Assembly (NCBI RefSeq): GCF_000425285.1
Contig: NZ_AUDD01000019.1
Coordinates: forward strand, 1 to 52,601
DNA from: Acidipropionibacterium jensenii DSM 20535
Lineage (GTDB): Bacteria; Actinomycetota; Actinomycetes; Propionibacteriales; Propionibacteriaceae
DNA length: 52,601 nucleotides
Direction: 5' to 3'
Both the position numbers and the translations under genes were made by a program. The notes under the pieces are model-generated. The model did no database searches, had not been told where the DNA came from, and saw nothing but the letters and a program-made list of their open reading frames with translations. Shown in pieces: positions 38,937 to 47,315 of this stretch (positions are counted from its first letter, which is position 1; each line of letters opens with the position of its first letter).

Positions 38937-39734
38937 TCAGTGCCGTGCGTTCCCACCGTTGCGGTTCTTGTCTGCCGCCCGGGCGAAGACGATCGACATC
39001 CCCAGGGCGAAGGCCGCGAAGGCCCACCACTGCAGCGCATAGCTGCGGTTGCGTGCCCCACCGTCGGTCTTCGGCAGCGGCAGGGTGGCCGCCTGCATGC
39101 CTCCGCGTGCGGCGTCGTCCTTCCCGAGGGTGATGTAGCCCGGCACCATCGGCTCCGGCCACGACTGGGCCAGCACCTCGAGACGCAGTGCCGGCAGGAT
39201 GGAGGCCGGCATGTGCACCGACGGGCTCTGTGCCTCGGTGGGTTGGGCATCGGATGCGAGCAGGACGCCGACGAGGGTCACGGTGCCGCTGGGTGGCGCG
39301 GTGACCTTGGAGACCTGGCTCACCTGCCCGCGGACCACCGGAATCACCTCACCCGAGGTCATCCTCAGTCCCGTCACGACACGCAACGGGTAGGAGGTGC
39401 CGACCAGGACCTGGGTGTCCTTGAGGTAGCTGCCCGTCACCTGGACGCGGCGTCCGTAGACGTCGCCGGCCTCACTGTGACGCTGCTGGTTTCCGGACCA
39501 CATGACCGGTTGCTGGCTCGCGCGAGCCTGGGCGGTACTCGCCCGCTGCGACTCGAAGACGTTCATCTGCCACAGTCCCAGCCCCGTCATCACCACGGCC
39601 AGCACCAGTCCGAGGGTGACCAGGAGGAACTGGGTGAGGCGAACCGAGACCTTGCCCGAGCGTCCACGACGTGCGGCCGACGGCGATGCACCTTCCCGGG
39701 AGGTCCGCGACACAGGTTCGGTGGGATCAGGCAT
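38937..39734 (-). CDS. SURF1-family protein
   Basis: SURF1 proteins are membrane-bound assembly factors of haem-copper cytochrome oxidase. The 265-residue product has an N-terminal helix (LVTLGLVLAVVMTGLGLWQM, about 36-55), the GRRVQVTGSY motif near residue 95, VIPVVRGQVS, and the closing motif RSYALQWWAFAAFALGMSIV that forms the second helix. The ATG at 39734 overlaps the upstream ligase stop by 8 bp (ATGCCTGA), which fixes the start and implies coupling. It is an unexpected partner for a peptidoglycan-type ligase. Confidence 0.88.
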   Translation of the reverse strand: MPDPTEPVSRTSREGASPSAARRGRSGKVSVRLTQFLLVTLGLVLAVVMTGLGLWQMNVFESQRASTAQARASQQPVMWSGNQQRHSEAGDVYGRRVQVTGSYLKDTQVLVGTSYPLRVVTGLRMTSGEVIPVVRGQVSQVSKVTAPPSGTVTLVGVLLASDAQPTEAQSPSVHMPASILPALRLEVLAQSWPEPMVPGYITLGKDDAARGGMQAATLPLPKTDGGARNRSYALQWWAFAAFALGMSIVFARAADKNRNGGNARH

Positions 39735-40671
39735 CGTGGGCGGCGTCGGAGACCAGACGGGAGCAGACCTCCGCCAGATCGACACCGGCGGCTCGCATCC
39801 CCACCGGCACCAGGGAGGTGCCGGTCATGCCGGGGGCGACCCCGGCCTCCAGGAAGACCGGTCGTCCGTGCTCATCGATGATGGCGTCCACCCGCGAGAT
39901 GCCGTTGAGATCGAGGGTCTGCTGGACGGTCCGGGCCATCTCGGCGGCGGCCCGGGCCTGGGTCTCGGTGATGTCCGCCGGCGCGGTGAGCCGGGTCTCC
40001 CCGGCGGTGTACATCGACGCGTAGTCGTAGACGCCACTGGCCGGCCTGATCTCCACGGCGGGCAGCACCTCGGTGCCCTCCCGGGTGGTGAGCATGCCGA
40101 TCGCGAGCTCGGTGCCGGTGATGAACTGCTCGATGACGACCATGTCGTCATAGGCGTAGGCGGTGGCCATCGCCTGCGGGAGGTCGGCGGCGTCGGTCAC
40201 CTTGGTCACCCCGAGGCTCGACCCGCCCCGTGCGGGCTTGACGATGAGAGGCAGCCCGATGCGCTCGGTGAGGGCCTTGACGAGCTCGACCGCCCCCAGC
40301 TCGCGGAAGATGTCATGTGGGAGTGCCGCCTGACGAGGCGTCGTCACCCCGGCCCCGGCCACGATCCTGGTGGCGATCGACTTGTCGAAGGACACCCGGC
40401 AGGTGGCCGGTCCCGAGCCCACATAGGGAATCCCCAGGAGTCGCAGCACCTCGGGCAGGGCGCCGTCCTCCCCGACCCCGCCGTGCAGCATCGGGAAGGC
40501 CACCAGCCCCTCGGTGCCGAGCAGGGTGGGGACCAGACCGGAGTCGACGTCGGTCTCCACCACCGTGTGACCGGCCCGGCGGAGAGCCTGGGCCACGGTG
40601 CGGCCGGACTTCAGGGACACATCTCGTTGGTGGCTCAGACCACCGGAAACGACGACGACGGGGTGCTTCAT
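39727..40671 (-). CDS. D-alanine--D-alanine ligase-family ATP-grasp enzyme
   Basis: The 314-residue ATP-grasp protein has PMLHGGVGEDGALPEVLRLL (substrate loop), IVKPARGGSSLGVTKV (ATP-grasp) and RVDAIIDEHG with FLEAGVAPGMTGTSLVP at the C-terminal metal site. It resembles Ddl in fold and length. In typical Ddl the metal-binding motif is E-x-N, but here it reads E-A-G, so a canonical Mg ligand is missing. It may be a paralogue with another dipeptide role. The ATG at 40671 is preferred to an ATG 3 codons upstream. Confidence 0.8.
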   Translation of the reverse strand: MKHPVVVVSGGLSHQRDVSLKSGRTVAQALRRAGHTVVETDVDSGLVPTLLGTEGLVAFPMLHGGVGEDGALPEVLRLLGIPYVGSGPATCRVSFDKSIATRIVAGAGVTTPRQAALPHDIFRELGAVELVKALTERIGLPLIVKPARGGSSLGVTKVTDAADLPQAMATAYAYDDMVVIEQFITGTELAIGMLTTREGTEVLPAVEIRPASGVYDYASMYTAGETRLTAPADITETQARAAAEMARTVQQTLDLNGISRVDAIIDEHGRPVFLEAGVAPGMTGTSLVPVGMRAAGVDLAEVCSRLVSDAAHDA

Positions 40672-40837
40672 GGGGCCCATTCTGTCAGGAGGTACCGACC
40701 GACGTCGGACCGACACCTCGCGAGCTTGTGACGGACCGCACCACGGCCCACATGACAGACCGCAACCAGCTCCCACCGGCGACCCGCACGACGTCCTGCA
40801 CGATGCCCCGCGCTGCAGCGGGAATCCCGGCCCACCG

Positions 40838-42334
40838 TCACAGTGAGTTGGGCCCGGGGCCGAGATCGCGGGAACGCGAGCCGACAGAGGGTCCGACACC
40901 GAAGGTCTCGCGGATGTCCAGCTCGCGTCGCATCACCCCGGCGAGCCGGTCGACACCCAACCGGATGCGCTCGGGAGTCGGGTAGCAGTACGACAGCCTC
41001 ATGTTCTGCTGTCCCCGCCCGTCGGCGTAGAAGGCCGTGCCGGGGGTGTAGGCGACCAGCTCGGTGACCGCCCGTGGCAGCATCGCGGTTGAGTCCAGCC
41101 CGTCGGGCATCGTCAACCACACGAAGAAGCCCCCCGAGGGGTGGGTCCAGGTGGTGCCCTCGGGCATCTGCTCGGCCAGCGACTCGAGCATGGCGTCGCG
41201 CCGCTGGCGGTACATGTCGATGAACACCCGAACCTGCTTGCGCCAGTCCCAGCTCCTGAGATAGGTCGCCACCGCGAACTGGCTGAACACCGGCGGGCAC
41301 AGGGTCGCCGACTCCTGGGCCAGCACCAGGCGTTCGCGCACGAAGGTCGGTGCCAGCGCCCAGCCCACCCGGAACCCGGGTGCGAAGGTCTTGGAGAAGG
41401 ATCCCAGGTAGACGACGTTCTCGGGAGTCATCGAACGTAGCGTCGGCAGCGGGTCACCGTCGAGGTTGAGCAGGCCGTAGGGGTTGTCCTCGACGACCAG
41501 CAGATCCAGTCGTCGGGCCTCCTCGGCCAGCGCATGGCGCCGCTCCAGGCTCTGCGAGATCCCCGACGGGTTCGAGTGGTTGGGGATCGTGTAGAGGAAC
41601 TTCACCCGCTTGCCGGCCCGACGGGCGGCGCTCACCTTGACCCTGAGGTCCTCTGGATCGATCCCCTCCTCGTCCATCCCCACGTGGACCACCTGAGCCT
41701 CGTAGGAGGCGAAGGTGTTGAGCGCCCCGACATAGCTCGGCGACTCGGCCATCACGACGTCCCCGGGATCGCAGAAGATCCTGGTGACGAGGTCCAGCGC
41801 CTGCTGGGAGCCACAGGTGACGGTGACGTCGTCCGGGTCGGCGTGGACCCCCTCGACCGCCATCACCTGACAGATCCCCTCGCGGATCTCGGGCTCCCCC
41901 TGCCCGGAGCCGTACTGCATCACCTGGGCGCCCCGGGCGCCGACGAGATCCTTGAGGACGTCGCCGACGACGTCGAGCGGGAGGTCGCTGATGTTGGGCA
42001 TGCCACCGGCCAGGGACACCACCTCGGGACGGTTGGCAACCGCGAACAGGGCGCGCACCGGGGAGGTCTTGAGGCCCAGGGTGCGGTTGGCGTACAGCCG
42101 GTGGAAGTGGTCGAAGGTGGTGTCGATGCGGGTCTGGTGGCGGGTGGGCTGCTGCTCGTGAGGTGTCATGTCGGTGCGCTCGCTGCTCGTGCTGAGGGTG
42201 GTGGGGGTGGGGTGCTGCGAACCGGCGCGGGCCGGCTCAGTAGCCGCTGCGGCCCCGGCAGCCTCGGCGGCGCCCGCAGCGGGAGCGATGAGGTGTGCGA
42301 GGTCGGGTGTGGTCTGGCTGAGTCGGTCTGTCAT
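40838..42334 (-). CDS. PLP-dependent aminotransferase (class I/II, KAT/AadA-type)
   Basis: A cytoplasmic fold-type I aminotransferase of the LysN/2-aminoadipate class. Signature segments are VSLAGGMPNISDLP, QYGSGQGEPEIRE, VTCGSQQALDLV, the VVEDNPYG (Asp-Asn pair) and GSFSKTFAPGFRVGW, in which the lysine binds PLP. The frame gives 498 residues from ATG 42334, which has a GGGTGAG site. ATG 42169 would give 443 residues, nearer the family length, and would drop an Ala-rich leader of 55. The substrate is not known. It diverges from the GNAT-like gene. Confidence 0.87.
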   Translation of the reverse strand: MTDRLSQTTPDLAHLIAPAAGAAEAAGAAAATEPARAGSQHPTPTTLSTSSERTDMTPHEQQPTRHQTRIDTTFDHFHRLYANRTLGLKTSPVRALFAVANRPEVVSLAGGMPNISDLPLDVVGDVLKDLVGARGAQVMQYGSGQGEPEIREGICQVMAVEGVHADPDDVTVTCGSQQALDLVTRIFCDPGDVVMAESPSYVGALNTFASYEAQVVHVGMDEEGIDPEDLRVKVSAARRAGKRVKFLYTIPNHSNPSGISQSLERRHALAEEARRLDLLVVEDNPYGLLNLDGDPLPTLRSMTPENVVYLGSFSKTFAPGFRVGWALAPTFVRERLVLAQESATLCPPVFSQFAVATYLRSWDWRKQVRVFIDMYRQRRDAMLESLAEQMPEGTTWTHPSGGFFVWLTMPDGLDSTAMLPRAVTELVAYTPGTAFYADGRGQQNMRLSYCYPTPERIRLGVDRLAGVMRRELDIRETFGVGPSVGSRSRDLGPGPNSL

Positions 42335-42583
42335 ACTCACCCGGCTACTGTGCCTCAGAATCCGGTCCGGTACATAGAATGACACGGCTGAAATTGTGCG
42401 GTTTCTCACTCCGCGAGCCTGTCCGGTGGCAGTGGGGTGCCCGCTCGAGTGGCCGCACCGGCACCCTGCGGGGACGAGGTCGACGCGGTTCTGGAGCCCG
42501 GCTGTCGGGGATGGCGGGTGTGCGGCAGGATGGGAGCACGGTCCGGGAACCACTCGGATGCTGCTCCAGGGCAGGAGGTCCGG

Positions 42584-43429
42584 ATGCCCCTCAGGCGATT
42601 GCGCCCCGTCACGCGGGATCTGGTGGATCGACTTCGCGGTCTCCCGGACGATCCGGCCGCTCATATGTGGGGGCTGGGCCATGGCGATCCGCTGCCCGAC
42701 TGGGCCGAGGCGGCACTGGAGACCTGGGGAATGATCGGCGTCAGCTACCACGGCCCCGATGGACTCGGATTCCTGCTGGTCGCACCGGGCGACGTCCTGC
42801 CCCCCGGCCATCAGATGGGGCGGATCCCTCGGGCGCGAGGAGCCGCCGTCGTGGTGGCCGCCCTTGCTCCCCAGCCCGGGCACAGCAGGGACGCCGGCTC
42901 CGGACACGGTCGCAATGGCGCGGCCGGACACGGTACTGGGCGCGGCAATGAGTCTGGTGGTGGCTCTGGGCACGGTGCGGCGGCTTTCGGCCGGCACGGT
43001 CGAGATGGCAAGAACGGACATGACCGCTGGCACAATGTCGACAAATCGACCAACCGACATGACGACTCGTCAGACTGCGGCTGGGGCGCGGCCGGCGGAG
43101 CCGCGGAGGATCGTGACCCCTTCCACTCGGTGGCCGGTGGCCATCAGCTCACCAGCTTCCTGGTGGGCCGACTCCATGGCAGCGTGACGGCGATCGAGGC
43201 CGGCGGGGTCGAGACGCTGTCGCGCGACCCACGGGTCGCCCCGACCACCTGGTGGGAGCGTCTGGGGTTCAGGCTGGTCGACCCGCTGGATGCCGCACCG
43301 GTGCGCAGACTGCAGCTGGACCTGCGGCACACCGTGGTCGCCGACGACTGGGGTCGCCGGATCCTGGGATGGGTGAGACGGTGGTCCCCCGAGGTCTCGC
43401 CCGAGCCCAACAGCGCCCAGAGGCAGTAG
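42584..43429 (+). CDS. GNAT-like protein with His/Gly-rich insertion
   Basis: A 281-residue protein with two parts of a GNAT-like fold. The first (1-95) holds a strand-rich segment ending RARGAAVVVAALAP. The second (about 179-270) holds the TTWWERLGFRLV turn typical of acetyltransferases. Residues 97-178 are a low-complexity, His/Gly/Arg/Asp-rich insertion. The usual acetyl-CoA-binding Arg/Gln-x2-Gly-x-Gly/Ala loop is not obvious, so activity is uncertain. ATG 42584 has AGGAGG at good spacing; an upstream frame to 42437 does not. Motif copy D lies inside the insertion. Confidence 0.65.
   Translation: MPLRRLRPVTRDLVDRLRGLPDDPAAHMWGLGHGDPLPDWAEAALETWGMIGVSYHGPDGLGFLLVAPGDVLPPGHQMGRIPRARGAAVVVAALAPQPGHSRDAGSGHGRNGAAGHGTGRGNESGGGSGHGAAAFGRHGRDGKNGHDRWHNVDKSTNRHDDSSDCGWGAAGGAAEDRDPFHSVAGGHQLTSFLVGRLHGSVTAIEAGGVETLSRDPRVAPTTWWERLGFRLVDPLDAAPVRRLQLDLRHTVVADDWGRRILGWVRRWSPEVSPEPNSAQRQ
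43035..43049. repeat. Dispersed motif, copy D (minus orientation)
   Basis: ATGTCGACAAATCGA is an exact 15-bp match, in reverse, to 36692-36706. It falls in the His/Gly-rich insertion of the GNAT-like gene. Confidence 0.5.
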
Positions 43430-43581
43430 CGCCCGCGGCGGTGGTGCTCAGAGTGGGCTGCGCGGAGACTGGGGGCCCGGAGCACGAAGCCTCCAACGCC
43501 GTGGCGCTCAGACCCGTGGTCCCGACTCGCGGCGTCCCTCCCGGCCCGGACTGACCACCTGCCGAGGATCCGTCCGGTGAC

Positions 43582-44361
43582 TCAGTTGGCGGTGAGGTTG
43601 AACTGGAAGGAGTACAGCGCCGCGTTGTACACGTGGGAGCCGTACTCGATGACCTGTTCCCTGGCGTCATAGGCGGTCCTCTGCATGGTGAGCAGGGCCG
43701 CTCCGGCGGAGATCGCCAGCCGGGAGGCGTCCGCGTCGTTGGCCGACCGTGCGCCGATCGCCTGCTCGGCGGCGACCGGACGCAGCCCGCGCTCATCGAG
43801 GCAGGCGTAGAGGCCGAACTGACTGAGCTGGGTGAGGGAGGGGGCGATGTCGGCTCTCAGCAGGTTGGACATGAAGGCCAGCGGGCGCTCGTCGATGAGT
43901 CGGAGTCGTTCGATCCGGACGATCTCGTGGCCCTCCTCGCAGTGCAGCAGGGCGGCCTCCTCGTCATTGGCGAGCCGCACCTGGTAGCTCATCACCTGGG
44001 TGTGCGGTTTGAACCCGGACTTCACCAGGTCGTCATTGAGTGAGGTCAGGGACAGCGAACGCCTGACATGGGAGGGGGTGACGCGGGTGCCGGCGCCGCG
44101 TCTGCGGGTGAGCAGTCCACGCGCGACCAGGTCCTGCAGGGCGCGCCTGGCGGTGGGCCGTGAGACGCTGAGGCGCTGGGCCATCGACACCTCGTCCTCG
44201 ATGAGCCGGCCGGCCTTGAGGGCCCCCGACAGGATCAACTCCTCGAGGGGTTGGGAGATCTGCCGGTAGAGCGGATCGGCGGAGTCGCGGTCCAGATCGA
44301 TCTGCGGGATGAAAGGCTGGTCTGCCTCACCGTCGGCAGCTGCGGTTGAAGTCGTCGTCAT
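43582..44361 (-). CDS. GntR-family regulator with UTRA sensor domain
   Basis: A 259-residue HutC-type repressor. The winged HTH (about 30-97) includes YRQISQPLEELILSG and LSVSRPTARRALQDLVARGL. The UTRA ligand domain (about 110-255) includes IVRIERLRLIDERPL and GAALLTMQRTAYD. Such proteins sense sugar phosphates or related metabolites. It lies 229 bp downstream of the iolE-like gene on the same strand but beyond two strong hairpins, so it has its own promoter. Its likely target is the iolE-like gene or alcohol dehydrogenase nearby; this is inference. Confidence 0.88.
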   Translation of the reverse strand: MTTTSTAAADGEADQPFIPQIDLDRDSADPLYRQISQPLEELILSGALKAGRLIEDEVSMAQRLSVSRPTARRALQDLVARGLLTRRRGAGTRVTPSHVRRSLSLTSLNDDLVKSGFKPHTQVMSYQVRLANDEEAALLHCEEGHEIVRIERLRLIDERPLAFMSNLLRADIAPSLTQLSQFGLYACLDERGLRPVAAEQAIGARSANDADASRLAISAGAALLTMQRTAYDAREQVIEYGSHVYNAALYSFQFNLTAN

Positions 44362-44507
44362 GGCCTTTGGATGGGGTTGGGAGGGCGGGCTCGCGGTCCA
44401 TGAGAGAACATAAAGCCAGTATCAGTCGAACGTCCCACAGTGTAGCGACGGGAGGTTCGTTCGGCAGTGAATTTGTGACATGACATGCGGAGCCCGGAAA
44501 AGGCCGC

Positions 44508-44543
44508 GGACGGCGGCCGGTTCCGACGAACCGGCCGCCGTCC
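44508..44543 (-). terminator. Terminator of the iolE-like gene
   Basis: A perfect 16-bp stem (44508-44523 with 44528-44543) with a 4-nt loop, 48 bp beyond the stop. A second perfect 10-bp hairpin lies between it and the gene. Confidence 0.88.
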
Positions 44544-44554
44544 GACGCCCCTGT

Positions 44555-44578
44555 GACCGACGCCGGGCGGCGTCGGTC
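44555..44578 (-). terminator. Second hairpin after the iolE-like gene
   Basis: GACCGACGCC (44555-44564) pairs with GGCGTCGGTC (44569-44578) around GGGC, 12 bp beyond the stop. Confidence 0.75.
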
Positions 44579-44590
44579 TGTCGAGTGAAC

Positions 44591-45478
44591 TCAGAGACCG
44601 AAGGTCTCGTGCAGGTACTTGCGGGCGTTGAGAGCCTGGACGAAGGGATCGGCCAGGGCCGGGTCCTGCTCGGCCTCGATCATGAACCAACCGTGGTACC
44701 CGGCGTCGATGACCGGCTTGAGGAGCGGGCCGTAGTCGGTGGCGCCGTCGCCGGGGATGGTGAACACCCCGGCCAGCACGGAGTCCAGGAAGCTCAGGTG
44801 CTCGTCGTGGGCCTTGGCGACCATCGCCGGGCGGACGTCCTTCATGTGCACGTGGCCGATCCGGTCCGCGTAGCGGGTGGCGATGTCTTGGGGGTCCTCG
44901 CCGGAGAACAGCAGGTGGCCGACGTCGAGCAGCAGCTTCACCTTGGAGGGATCGGTGTTGTCCATCAGCCGGTCGATCTCGGCGGTGGTCTGGACGCCGG
45001 TGCCCATGTGGTGGTGGTAGGCGATGATGAGGCCGGCCTCGGCGGCGCGGTCGCCCAGCTTGTCCAGCCCGGTGGTGAGGTTGTCCCACTCCTGGTCGGT
45101 GTAGGTCGGCTTGCCGTCGAAGATCGGGATGTCGCGGCTGCCCTGGATCGTGTGACCCTGCTCGGCGACATTGATGCAGTCGGCGCCGAGGGCCGCCATG
45201 TAGTCGCGGAAGGCGATGAACTCCTTCTCGACCTTCTTGTAGGGCTCGGTGGTGAGGTGGAGACCGCACCAGGCGGCGGCGATCCGGATGCCGCGCATCT
45301 CGAGCTGAGGCTTGAGGACGGCCGGGTCCTTGGGGTACTTGTTGCCGATCTCGGTGCCCTGGAACCCCGCCAGAGCCACCTCGGAGAGAATCTGCTGGTA
45401 GGTGGTGTCTCCTCCAAGCGATGGCATGTCATCGTTGGTCCAGCCGATCGGGGCGATACCCAGCTTGATGGTGCTCAT
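44591..45478 (-). CDS. iolE: Inosose dehydratase-like sugar isomerase (IolE family)
   Basis: A 295-residue TIM-barrel enzyme of the xylose-isomerase-like superfamily. IolE dehydrates scyllo-inosose in myo-inositol catabolism using a divalent metal. Matching segments are KLGIAPIGWTNDDMP at the start, LAGFQGTEIGNKYPKDPAVL, INVAEQGHTIQG, AYHHHMGTGVQTTAEIDRLM and LLLDVGHLLFSG, with metal-ligand type His, Asp and Glu residues. A GAGGAG site precedes the ATG. No other iol gene is in the window, so it is either an orphan or serves a related sugar-acid route. Confidence 0.85.
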   Translation of the reverse strand: MSTIKLGIAPIGWTNDDMPSLGGDTTYQQILSEVALAGFQGTEIGNKYPKDPAVLKPQLEMRGIRIAAAWCGLHLTTEPYKKVEKEFIAFRDYMAALGADCINVAEQGHTIQGSRDIPIFDGKPTYTDQEWDNLTTGLDKLGDRAAEAGLIIAYHHHMGTGVQTTAEIDRLMDNTDPSKVKLLLDVGHLLFSGEDPQDIATRYADRIGHVHMKDVRPAMVAKAHDEHLSFLDSVLAGVFTIPGDGATDYGPLLKPVIDAGYHGWFMIEAEQDPALADPFVQALNARKYLHETFGL

Positions 45479-45586
45479 GATCTCCTCGCAGTTGCCGGGG
45501 CGGATCGCGCGGACGCTCGTCGTCCGCCAACTCCGACCGCCCGGATGGGCGCAGCCGTCAGTCGTTGACGTCGGGACAAGTCTGCC

Positions 45587-45607
45587 TTGACATGCCGTCT
45601 ATGTCAA
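45587..45607. promoter_or_regulatory. Possible operator and -35 element of the iolE-like gene
   Basis: TTGACAT (45587-45593) and ATGTCAA (45601-45607) form a perfect 7-bp inverted repeat with a 7-bp spacer. Each arm also reads as a -35 TTGACA on one strand. Confidence 0.55.
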
Positions 45608-45745
45608 TACATTTACTCCCTGTCGGCGTACACCGGGGGTGGGAGAGGTGCCGAGATGATGCCGGGACCCTGCCGGCACGGCGTCGGGCTCGGTGTCCGT
45701 GGTGGATCTGGCGGCCAGGGACGGGGGCTCTCGGTGCACAGTCCC

Positions 45746-45763
45746 GCTTTGTGTGCACAAAGC
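45746..45763. promoter_or_regulatory. Palindrome upstream of the alcohol dehydrogenase
   Basis: GCTTTGTG-TG-CACAAAGC has 8-bp perfect arms and lies about 85 bp before the dehydrogenase start, near a TTAGGAT -10-like sequence. Confidence 0.55.
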
Positions 45764-45846
45764 CCTGCGGGATCGGTTAGGATGATCCCCGACACCGTGA
45801 ACGACCACGGTTCGAGTGAATTCTGGTTCCAATGAAGGACTCAAGA

Positions 45847-46980
45847 ATGTCGGTACAAATTCCTGAAACCATGCGCGCCGCTGTGCTGCGGAGCATCGAC
45901 AAGGGGTTGGAGGTGCAGACCATCCGGACCCCCCACCCGAAGGCCAGCGAGGTACTCGTCAAGGTCAGCGGATGCGGTCTGTGCCACTCCGACCTGCACG
46001 TGATCAGCGGGGCGATCGCCTTCCCGCTGCCCGCGGTGCTCGGCCACGAGGTGGCCGGCGAGATCGTCGAGGTCGGCCCCGGCAATGAGCACAATGCACT
46101 GGAGGTGGGACAGCGGGTGGCCGGCGCCTTCCTGATGCCCTGCGGCCAGTGCGAGGCCTGTTCCGAGGGACGCGACGACCTGTGCGCCCCGTTCTTCGAC
46201 CTCAACCGCATCCAGGGCAAGCTCTACGACGGCACCACCCGGCTGGCCGATCTGGACGGCACCCCGATCGCGATGTACTCGATGGGCGGCCTGGCGCAGT
46301 ACTGCGTCATCCCCTCCACCTCCGTGACACCGGTCCCCGACGCCATCGACCCGGTCTCCGGGGCCATCCTCGGCTGCGCGGCGATGACCGCCTACGGTGC
46401 GGTGCGCCGCGGCGCCGACCTGCGCTTCGGCGAGACGGTGGCGGTGGTCGCCACCGGCGGGGTGGGCTCCAACATCATCCAGATCTCCAAGGCCTTCGGA
46501 GCCAAGCAGATCATCGCCATCGACGTTGCCGACGACAAGCTGCAGGCCGCCCGCGCTCTGGGCGCCACCGACGTCGTCAACTCGATGACCGCCAATGTCC
46601 ACGACGCCGTGTTCGCCGCCACCGGCGGCCGCGGGGTCGACGTCGCCTTCGAGGCCCTGGGCCGCCCGCAGACCTGGGCCTCGGCCCTCGACGCGCTGCG
46701 CGACGGCGGCCGGATGGTCCCGATCGGGCTGGGTGCCGGGGTGCAGACCGCCGAGGTCGAGATCAACCGGACGGTGCGCCGCTCCCAGTCGATCCTGGGC
46801 AACTACGGCGCCCGGACCCGCCAGGACCTGCCCGAGGTGGTGCGGATGGCGGCCGCCGGAGCGATCAACTACCAGGAGATCGTCACCCGCCGGTTCTCCC
46901 TGGATGACGTCGCCCAGGGGTACGACCTGCTGCGGCAGGGCCACATCCAGGGCCGTGGAGTGGTCGACATGTCGCTCTGA
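45847..46980 (+). CDS. Zinc-dependent alcohol dehydrogenase
   Basis: A 377-residue medium-chain dehydrogenase. The catalytic zinc site is CGLCHSDLH with GHEVAGEIVEVG (His-Glu). The structural zinc site is a four-Cys lobe with MPCGQCEACSEGRDDLC (about 95-111). The nucleotide-binding Gly motif is VATGGVGSNIIQ (about 198-209). The overall form resembles Zn alcohol dehydrogenases active on simple alcohols or polyols; the substrate is unknown. The start chosen, ATG 45847, has AAGGAC at 7-nt spacing; ATG 45832 is 15 bp upstream. It diverges from the iolE-like gene. Confidence 0.88.
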   Translation: MSVQIPETMRAAVLRSIDKGLEVQTIRTPHPKASEVLVKVSGCGLCHSDLHVISGAIAFPLPAVLGHEVAGEIVEVGPGNEHNALEVGQRVAGAFLMPCGQCEACSEGRDDLCAPFFDLNRIQGKLYDGTTRLADLDGTPIAMYSMGGLAQYCVIPSTSVTPVPDAIDPVSGAILGCAAMTAYGAVRRGADLRFGETVAVVATGGVGSNIIQISKAFGAKQIIAIDVADDKLQAARALGATDVVNSMTANVHDAVFAATGGRGVDVAFEALGRPQTWASALDALRDGGRMVPIGLGAGVQTAEVEINRTVRRSQSILGNYGARTRQDLPEVVRMAAAGAINYQEIVTRRFSLDDVAQGYDLLRQGHIQGRGVVDMSL

Positions 46981-47315
46981 CCTCCTCGATGAGGGGTCCA
47001 CGGTCCAGCGGTGTGACCACCCGATGAGCCGTGCTGCCGGCACGATGCCGGCCGTGCGGATACTGGGAGCGGGATCGGCGTCGGGAGCGGGATCGGCGCC
47101 GGATCCCGGGACACGCTCAGGGCGATGACCGCAGCCGGGGCATGGGTTCGGTCGGGGCCATCAACACGCTCAGGGCACCGATCCCTGGGGTGTCCCCAAA
47201 GAGGGGATGGCGGCTCGCCAGGAGTGCCCATACGGTGGTGGCATGTCCGCACCTGGACCCGCACCTCGGATCGGCCACCCGATCCAACGCTCGTGGGGCC
47301 CGTGACGTGAGGTCC
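46981..47315. other. Region upstream of the histidine kinase with short repeats and operator
   Basis: No gene is seen. An 18-bp tandem duplication (47065-47082, 47083-47100), a 13-bp direct repeat ACACGCTCAGGGC (47111 and 47164) and the shared inverted repeat (47191-47210) are present. Confidence 0.6.
47191..47210. promoter_or_regulatory. Shared inverted repeat, copy 1, before the histidine kinase
   Basis: TGTCCCC-AAAG-AGGGGATGG lies 125 bp before the kinase start. Related copies precede the two other genes of the locus at 50097 and 51193. Confidence 0.65.

Larger units (their letters stand above)
45479..45846. promoter_or_regulatory. Divergent promoter region, iolE-like gene and alcohol dehydrogenase
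   Basis: This 368-bp gap has an inverted repeat of TTGACAT/ATGTCAA (45587-45607) and an 8-bp-arm palindrome (45746-45763). A possible -10, TTAGGAT, lies at about 45776 before the dehydrogenase. No gene is seen. Confidence 0.6.
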
